NCBI GenBank assembly: GCA_903832025.1
Contig: CAIKZY010000084.1
Coordinates: 1 to 45,133, forward strand
Direction of reading: 5' to 3'
Length of the DNA stretch: 45,133 nucleotides
Source: an uncultured Actinomycetes bacterium
GTDB lineage: Bacteria > Actinomycetota > Actinomycetes > S36-B12
In this document: positions 40,193 to 45,133 of the stretch, in pieces
How positions within the stretch are numbered: position 1 is the stretch's first letter
Layout: each line of letters opens with the position of its first letter
The notes under the pieces: model-generated
What the model was told of the DNA's origin: nothing
What the model saw: the letters and a program-made list of their open reading frames with translations, nothing else
Database searches by the model: none
Position numbers and translations under genes: made by a program

Positions 40193-41722
40193 TTACCGCT
40201 TGCTTGTTCTGGTGGGCTTTGCGCCAGGCTTCTTAGTTGGCGTGGCGGTCACGGTCACGGTGACCACTGGCGTGGGAGTCACCGACGGGCTGGGCTTGAT
40301 TGACCCCGATGCAGAACCGCTGGCCGAAGGGCTCGGGCTGGCGCTGACCCCGCTCGGCGTGGGGGCCGGGCCGGCAGTGGCACCGCCAACGGCAGTGCTC
40401 ACGGCAGCTGCGGCAGCGGCAAAGCTGGTGGCAGCCGGGGTGGCAGCAGACCCCGACGTGGAACTGGCCCATGCCTGGCCGAGCGGCGCCCACACCTGGG
40501 ACATCTGCGGCACCGTCGGCAGGGCGATCCCGTCGGTGGCAGCGACCCCAAACGCCTTGATCAGCGTCGATGCAGGAGCGGCACTGAGCACGGCCGGCAT
40601 GCGCCCTGCAGCCGCGCCGAATGCGGCTTGCACGCCAGCTGCGGTCAGCCCCTTGCGCAAGAACGACTTGGTGACTGCCGTCAGCCCGTGCTTGGCTGCG
40701 AACTTGGTGGCCGCAAATCCCTTGGAACCAATGAAGGGGCTGGTGGCAAAGCCGGGCACGATATTGGGAACCGGGGACACCTGGTACGTGAACTTCAGTG
40801 AGGCTAACGTCGGAGCATCCCAGGGACCGGTGATCCAAAATGCGGCTTTCCCTGTGGTGAAGGCCGCTTTCGCTGCATCCGTAGTCAACGTGGAATCAAC
40901 GACCTTTGCAGCATTCCAGGCATCGATCTTGGGCTGGTTCTGGACGAACATCGGATTCTGGATCCCGAGATTGTGCACGTCCACTGCACCCTTGGGCGCT
41001 GAGCCGAAGATATAGCCGCCAAGTCCGGCGAAGAGCGGTTGCATGTTGTAGGCATTTCCGGTCGTGCCTTGCCCGACCGCAAGCCCGGTCGTAATCACCC
41101 CGGCCTTCAGTTGCTTTTGCACCTTGACCACCAACGAGGCAAACGTCGGCGGCGCCACCTTGATCACTTTCGTGTTGGTGATCAGCGCGACGTTCTCGAA
41201 CTGCACGGGAATACCGAACGTGCTGACTCCGTAGTGGAATGTGGCAAGGACATTGGCGGGAAATTGCGCGGCCAGGGCCGTGGGCACATTCAGCGGCACG
41301 ATCAGACCAGCATCAGCCAGGGCGCCGGTCCACTCCCCTTGCATCTCCACCACATCGGGCGCCGTGGCCGCCGAAGCTGCCGCAAGGTCGGTCTGCAGCG
41401 TCGACAAGTCCTTGGTCACCACCTGCAGGGGATGGCCACCAAAGCCCTGAGGGAACTGCGCCGCCAGGACTGCCGCACGCGTGGAATCGGCCCATACAAC
41501 CACCGGCTTGCCGGTGGGCTTGGGCTGTGGCGCCACGCCATTGGCTGCCGTGGTGGTGGCCGTGGACGTTGTCGATGCTGAAGCTGATGCCGATGCTGAA
41601 GAAGAAACGCTCACCTTCGCGCTTGCGGTTGGCTTGGGTGTTGATGAGGGAGCGGCAAAGGCCGGAGCGGCAGTGATCAGCACGAGTGCGGCACTGAGCG
41701 GAACAACTGACCTGGCGCGCAT
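40193..41722 (-). CDS. Extracellular solute-binding protein-like protein with low-complexity tails
   Basis: A 509-aa exported protein. The signal peptide ends APAFA (about residue 23) and has no lipobox Cys. A Ser/Ala/Thr-rich linker (about 24-75) precedes a maltose-binding-type fold, whose late signature is KAAFWITGPWDAPTLASLKFTYQVSPVPNI. The last 70 residues are Pro/Ser/Thr/Val-rich and end in a basic tail, resembling a wall-spanning segment. No ABC permease or ATPase is adjacent, so a sugar-uptake role is uncertain. The ATG at 41722 follows GGAAGGG. The stop lies seven bp before the CIRCE pair. Confidence 0.8.
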   Translation of the reverse strand: MRARSVVPLSAALVLITAAPAFAAPSSTPKPTASAKVSVSSSASASASASTTSTATTTAANGVAPQPKPTGKPVVVWADSTRAAVLAAQFPQGFGGHPLQVVTKDLSTLQTDLAAASAATAPDVVEMQGEWTGALADAGLIVPLNVPTALAAQFPANVLATFHYGVSTFGIPVQFENVALITNTKVIKVAPPTFASLVVKVQKQLKAGVITTGLAVGQGTTGNAYNMQPLFAGLGGYIFGSAPKGAVDVHNLGIQNPMFVQNQPKIDAWNAAKVVDSTLTTDAAKAAFTTGKAAFWITGPWDAPTLASLKFTYQVSPVPNIVPGFATSPFIGSKGFAATKFAAKHGLTAVTKSFLRKGLTAAGVQAAFGAAAGRMPAVLSAAPASTLIKAFGVAATDGIALPTVPQMSQVWAPLGQAWASSTSGSAATPAATSFAAAAAAVSTAVGGATAGPAPTPSGVSASPSPSASGSASGSIKPSPSVTPTPVVTVTVTATPTKKPGAKPTRTSKR

Positions 41723-41737
41723 GAGAGCCCTTCCAAA

Positions 41738-41752
41738 GACAACCACGTTGTC
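41738..41752. promoter_or_regulatory. Palindrome upstream of the solute-binding protein gene
   Basis: GACAAC, three bases, GTTGTC: a perfect six-bp inverted repeat sitting four bases upstream of the gene's Shine-Dalgarno. Its position suits an operator, but the regulator is unknown. Confidence 0.4.
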
Positions 41753-41820
41753 GTTCCATGGTGCCATGGATGCTGCCCGGATAGCTGTAGCTGCACAGCC
41801 TGGCTTGCCCCTGACTGAGG

Positions 41821-42108
41821 CTACTTCGCGTCAGCGCCGAGGCGGCGTGCCGAGCGGGCACGCTGTCGGGTTGCACGCATGCGCCGCATGCGCTTGACCA
41901 ACATCGGGTCAAACGCAAGTGCATCGGGGGAATCAATCAGGGTGTTCAGGATCTGGTAGTACCGAGTAGCGCTCATGTCGAACAGTTCGCGAATCGCCTG
42001 TTCCTTGGCTCCGGCATAGCGCCACCACTGGCGCTCGAACTCGAGAATCTGTCGATCTCGCTCAGTCAACGAAGTACCGGCAACCTGCTCAGACCGCGCG
42101 GCTTCCAT
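41821..42108 (-). CDS. DUF3263 family protein
   Basis: A 95-aa, strongly conserved actinobacterial protein. The family block is ILEFERQWWRYAGAKEQAIRELF, then MSATRYYQILNTLID and DPMLVKRMRRMR, with a basic tail. Helix-turn-helix-like spacing (RELFDMSATRYYQIL) suggests nucleic-acid binding; function unestablished. Lies upstream of the solute-binding protein gene on the same strand after a 98-bp gap. Confidence 0.93.
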   Translation of the reverse strand: MEAARSEQVAGTSLTERDRQILEFERQWWRYAGAKEQAIRELFDMSATRYYQILNTLIDSPDALAFDPMLVKRMRRMRATRQRARSARRLGADAK

Positions 42109-42209
42109 TCAGATCCCTCCACTGTGGCGGCCTGCCAGGCCACCGACGTCCTTCAACCCCGTAATCGTATTGCCCCAATTACACCCATGTCATTCGACCC
42201 CGGAAAGTT

Positions 42210-43025
42210 TCAATTCCGGCCTACATCGGTGCCGCGGCCAGGATCATCAGTTGCATCCCGCCGGGCGAGCTCGGCCCGACGCGCGATGCGATTGCGCGTG
42301 CGGATGATGGTGAAACTGAAGGCGTAGCCCACGCCGTTCGTGGCCCAGTGAAGGCCCATCGGGGCCAGTACCGAGCCAGAGATCAGCCTCAGTCCGACGA
42401 ACAGCCCACCGGCAATAGTGGTCGTCAGCACGGACAGCGCAACCGCGATGATGTTGCCGCGAAGCCCCTGCCCGGCGACGGATCCAAGTGCAGGGTTGGC
42501 CTCATGGGTGCCGATCGAAGGCAGGATGTGCCACAGTCCAAACAGCACTGAGGACACGACCAGCGCCCACAGCAAGCCGTACCGACGAGCCAGCATGGCG
42601 AACAGGACCGAGCGAAAGGCGATTTCCTCAAGCAAGACCGTGCCGAACGGCACTTCCAGCAATGCTTGGAACGCAAAGCGGCTGCCACTCATGTGCGCAT
42701 TGCGCTCGTCGTGGAAGGCGTCGCGTCCCTTGGTGGTGGTGGCACCGATGAGGTAGACCAGCGTCACCGCCAGGATGCATCCGGCACCCCAGATCGCCCC
42801 ACGCAGCCAGTAGTGCCAGCTCAGTCCCATGTCAGTGAACGTGCACCCATCGAGCAGGCCGATGGCCAAGAACATGATCGAGCCACCAAGAGCCCACAGA
42901 AGGAAATGACTGTTCGGGGCAACCCGATTGTTCACCACGTTCAACGCGATGAGCAGGCCAATGACCAGCAGTACCGGCCATAGCGGACCACCCACATGCT
43001 GGGCGGGCAGGACGAGGGTGAACAC
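42210..43025 (-). CDS. CPBP family intramembrane metalloprotease (CAAX protease-like)
   Basis: A 271-aa protein with about seven membrane helices. The catalytic motifs are EEIAFR (Glu133, Glu134, Arg138), FGLWHI with the metal His at 165, and HWATN near 240. Members cleave within membranes or process prenylated proteins and bacteriocins; the substrate here is unknown. The GTG start is inferred from the first helix. No operon partners. Confidence 0.88.
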   Translation of the reverse strand: MFTLVLPAQHVGGPLWPVLLVIGLLIALNVVNNRVAPNSHFLLWALGGSIMFLAIGLLDGCTFTDMGLSWHYWLRGAIWGAGCILAVTLVYLIGATTTKGRDAFHDERNAHMSGSRFAFQALLEVPFGTVLLEEIAFRSVLFAMLARRYGLLWALVVSSVLFGLWHILPSIGTHEANPALGSVAGQGLRGNIIAVALSVLTTTIAGGLFVGLRLISGSVLAPMGLHWATNGVGYAFSFTIIRTRNRIARRAELARRDATDDPGRGTDVGRN

Positions 43026-43050
43026 GATCCCGCCCTTCTGGCCCGATGGT

Positions 43051-43068
43051 CCCGGGACTTTTCCCGGG
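43051..43068. other. Short perfect hairpin upstream of the CPBP gene
   Basis: CCCGGGA, four bases, TCCCGGG: seven-bp arms, 26 bp upstream of the GTG of the CPBP gene. It could be an operator or a leader hairpin. The rest of the 221-bp gap up to tRNA-Thr shows no gene; a TAGAAT at 43219 may be the tRNA's -10. Confidence 0.35.
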
Positions 43069-43246
43069 TTACTCCAGAAGTCTAGGTTGCCCGTACGTCG
43101 CTCAGCAGGCTGCGCGATTGTTGTCCGACCCTGGGGTGGACGACCACCACCGGCGACCTGACGGTCATCCCCGTCATCTGTTCACGGTGGTCGTACCTGC
43201 GAAGAAGTCCCGCCCGCATAGAATCTGGCACGGCCTTTCGGTCACC

Positions 43247-43318
43247 GCCCCTGTAGCTCAGTGGTAGAGCAACCGCCTTGTAAGCGGTAGGTCGTCAGTT
43301 CAATCCTGACCGGGGGCT
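43247..43318 (+). tRNA. tRNA-Thr (UGU anticodon)
   Basis: A 72-nt tRNA folded by hand: acceptor GCCCCTG/CGGGGGC, D-arm GCTC/GAGC, anticodon stem ACCGC/GCGGT with loop CTTGTAA giving anticodon UGU, T-arm GTCAG/CTGAC with loop TTCAATC. Discriminator T, no encoded CCA. It reads ACA and related Thr codons. Confidence 0.96.
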
Positions 43319-43379
43319 CAAGAACGTTCCCGGACCAACAGTCCTGCGCGGTGACGCCCGCAGGAGGTAGAACAGAGCC

Positions 43380-43547
43380 ATGGGCAAAATCGTGGTCGGC
43401 ATTGTGTACGTCGCCGTGATGATTGCGGTGATCATCGGAGTGGATGTCGCCTTCCTTAGCCACCACTTCTGGCTTCGCCTGGCAGTCAACGTCACCATCG
43501 TGGTGGTGTTCGCGTCCATTTACCTGCGGTTCATGCGACAGACATAG
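43380..43547 (+). CDS. 55-aa two-helix membrane protein
   Basis: Too short for the track. ATG at 43380, TAG at 43545-43547. The peptide begins MGKIVVGIVYVAVMIAVIIG and has a second hydrophobic helix (LAVNVTIVVVFASIYL) ending in RFMRQT. AGGAGG lies 12 bases upstream of the ATG, a little far. It sits 61 bp after tRNA-Thr and may share its transcript. Function unknown. Confidence 0.65.
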   Translation: MGKIVVGIVYVAVMIAVIIGVDVAFLSHHFWLRLAVNVTIVVVFASIYLRFMRQT

Positions 43548-43642
43548 CCGCACGTTGGGCATCTGATCGCGCCAGGACATGCCCTGCTGTCAAAGCGGCA
43601 GGGGTCGGCCAACCAGACCAGTATTCGGCCTAGCATCTGACT

Positions 43643-45133
43643 GTGACCCAACTCCCCGAACGCGCACGCATTGTCATCATCGGCGGCGGCATCATCGGTG
43701 CCTCAGTGGCCTACCACCTGACCAAGCTCGGCGAGACCGACGTGGTGCTGCTCGAGCAGGGCCAGTTGTCGTCAGGGACCACATGGCATGCCGCAGGCCT
43801 AGTCGGGCAATTGCGGGCCAGTGAGTCCGGGACCCGACTGGTGCAGTACTCGGCGAAGCTGTACCAAGAACTCGAGGCCGAGACCGGCCTGTCGACTGGA
43901 TACAAGGAGTGCGGTGGGGTGACCGTGGCGCGCACGCCCGATCGCATGATTCAACTGCTGCGCACCGCTGCGTCCGCTGAGGCCTACAACTTGGCCTGCG
44001 AAATCATCTCGCCCGAGCGGGCGAAGGAACTCTATCCGGTCTTGAACACCGACGACATCCTTGGTGCCATCTGGTTGCCCTACGACGGCACTGCCAATCC
44101 CACTGACGTCACCCAGTCGTTGGCCCGCGGTGCACGCATGGGCGGCGCGCAGATATTCGAGCGCACCCGAGTGCTGGACGTGCTCACTGCAGATGGTGCC
44201 GTTACCGGAGTGCGCACCGATGCTGGCGATATCGAAGCCGAGATCGTGGTCAACTGCGCCGGTCAGTGGGCCAATGCGATCGGGGCCATGTGCGGGGTCA
44301 ATGTGCCGCTGCACTCAGCAGAGCACTTCTACGTGGTCACCGAGCAAATAGCCGGCGTCCATCGCCAGATGCCGATTCTTCGCGATCCCGATGGGTACAC
44401 GTACTTCAAGGAAGAGGTTGGTGGCCTGGTCGTCGGTGGATTCGAACCCGAGGCAAAGCCCTGGGTCGCGCCACATCAGATTCCGTACCCGTTCGAATTC
44501 CAGCTCCTGGACGAAGACTGGGAGCACTTTTCCATCCTGATGGAATCGGCACTGCACCGCGTTCCGGCATTGCAGGAGACCGGCATCAAGAAGTTCTACA
44601 ACGGCCCGGAGTCCTTCACTCCGGACAATCAGTTCATCCTGGGTCAGGCACCGGAACTGCGGAACTTCTTCGTCGGCGCCGGATTCAATTCCGTGGGCAT
44701 CGCCTCAGCCGGCGGTGCCGGCCGGGCCCTGGCCGAGTGGATCGTGTCCGGTGAGCCGCAGTCTGACCTGGTCGGCGTCGACATTCGACGCTTTGCCCCG
44801 TTCAACGGCAACCACACGTGGCTCAGAGCGCGCGTCGGCGAAGTACTGGGCTTGCACTACTCAGTACCGTGGCCCAACCGCGAGTTCGAAACAGCTCGAC
44901 CGTTTCGCTGCTCGCCCGTCCATGATCAGATCCAGGCCGCCAACGCCTGCTTTGGATCGCGCATGGGTTGGGAGCGGCCAAACTACTTCGCGCCGATCGG
45001 GATTGATCCCGCAATTGCCTACTCGTGGGGCGAGCAGAACTGGCAGGGATGGGTCAACGCCGAGCAGCTGGCCACACGCAGCGGGGTCGCCGTCTTTGAC
45101 GAGACCAGTTTTGGCAAGTTGATCATCAAGGGC
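43643..45133 (+). CDS. FAD-dependent oxidoreductase, dimethylglycine/sarcosine dehydrogenase type (cut at window end)
   Basis: Read by hand; 497 codons with no stop before the edge. GTG start, then the dinucleotide-binding GGGIIGASVAYHL (residues 14-26) and TTWHAAGL, the FAD-dependent DAO fold running to about residue 365 (FFVGAGFNSVGIASAGGAGRALAEW). A linker domain and the start of a GcvT-like folate domain follow (SRMGWERPNYF). Homologues demethylate dimethylglycine or sarcosine, passing formaldehyde to folate, usually in glycine-betaine breakdown. Substrate inferred from architecture. Confidence 0.9.
   Translation, partial: MTQLPERARIVIIGGGIIGASVAYHLTKLGETDVVLLEQGQLSSGTTWHAAGLVGQLRASESGTRLVQYSAKLYQELEAETGLSTGYKECGGVTVARTPDRMIQLLRTAASAEAYNLACEIISPERAKELYPVLNTDDILGAIWLPYDGTANPTDVTQSLARGARMGGAQIFERTRVLDVLTADGAVTGVRTDAGDIEAEIVVNCAGQWANAIGAMCGVNVPLHSAEHFYVVTEQIAGVHRQMPILRDPDGYTYFKEEVGGLVVGGFEPEAKPWVAPHQIPYPFEFQLLDEDWEHFSILMESALHRVPALQETGIKKFYNGPESFTPDNQFILGQAPELRNFFVGAGFNSVGIASAGGAGRALAEWIVSGEPQSDLVGVDIRRFAPFNGNHTWLRARVGEVLGLHYSVPWPNREFETARPFRCSPVHDQIQAANACFGSRMGWERPNYFAPIGIDPAIAYSWGEQNWQGWVNAEQLATRSGVAVFDETSFGKLIIKG

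Noticed and set aside
40200-41015. Plus-strand ORF of 271 aa over the solute-binding gene
   Set aside because: Ala/Pro/Val-rich mirror of the GC-rich low-complexity coding strand; no ribosome site.

Overview
The window is a chromosomal stretch from a high-GC actinomycete (Actinomycetota). The genes point to this lineage consistently: mycothiol S-conjugate amidase (mca), actinobacterial DUF families (DUF2530, DUF2771, DUF2786, DUF3027, DUF3263, DUF3817, DUF4307, DUF501), TIGR04338, a bacterial XPB helicase with its helicase-associated partner, citrate synthase 2, actinobacterial-type SerC, and CIRCE-controlled groEL. Several neighbourhoods match mycobacterial gene order as I remember it. Positions 1-11150 recall Rv1080c-Rv1095 (greA, DUF4307, mca, DUF255, Z-prenyl synthase, phoH2). 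Positions 20656-23791 match eno-ftsB-DUF501-ppx (Rv1023-Rv1026). Positions 23908-36405 recall Rv0861c-Rv0889c (citA, serC, MFS, DUF3027, DUF2771, cspB, helicase partner, XPB). I cannot name the genus from sequence alone.

Layout: (1) 1-3876, minus strand: PhoH2 (cut by the window edge), a Z-isoprenyl diphosphate synthase and a DUF255 thioredoxin-fold protein. (2) 4001-11153: GNAT, LysE-type exporter, a 57-aa ORF coupled to a VOC protein, uracil-DNA glycosylase, then a minus-strand run mca > small membrane protein > SURF1 > PfkB kinase > DUF3817, followed by DUF4307 and greA. (3) 11157-20579: a DrrAB-type ABC exporter, a coupled TIGR04338 metallohydrolase/DUF2786 pair, MFS exporter, msrA, Bax-inhibitor-1 protein, NodB deacetylase, an unusual class-I tRNA with a UAA anticodon, a dienelactone hydrolase and a LacI regulator. 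(4) 20656-30751: ppx/DUF501/ftsB/eno, citA, serC-MFS, DUF2530, DUF3027, DUF2771, GDT1-type transporter, cold-shock protein and a small membrane protein. (5) 30748-36405: the helicase-associated WYL protein and XPB helicase, with an OSBS/N-succinylamino-acid racemase plus COG3375 GNAT pair lying between them. (6) 36418-37071: an RHH antitoxin/Doc toxin module whose toxin is broken by a 16-bp tandem duplication. (7) 37015-43025: YceI-like protein, a Cys-rich secreted protein, groEL with two tandem CIRCE operators, an orphan solute-binding protein, DUF3263 and a CPBP protease. (8) 43247-45133: tRNA-Thr(UGU), a 55-aa membrane protein and the first part of a dimethylglycine/sarcosine dehydrogenase-like flavoprotein.

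Most of the window is core housekeeping DNA. The parts most worth a second look are the class-I tRNA(UAA), the reversible-looking lesion in doc with its palindromic operator and apparently leaderless promoter, the double CIRCE of groEL, and the racemase/GNAT pair that suggests D- to L-amino-acid conversion through N-succinyl intermediates. No insertion sequence, prophage or CRISPR array was seen.
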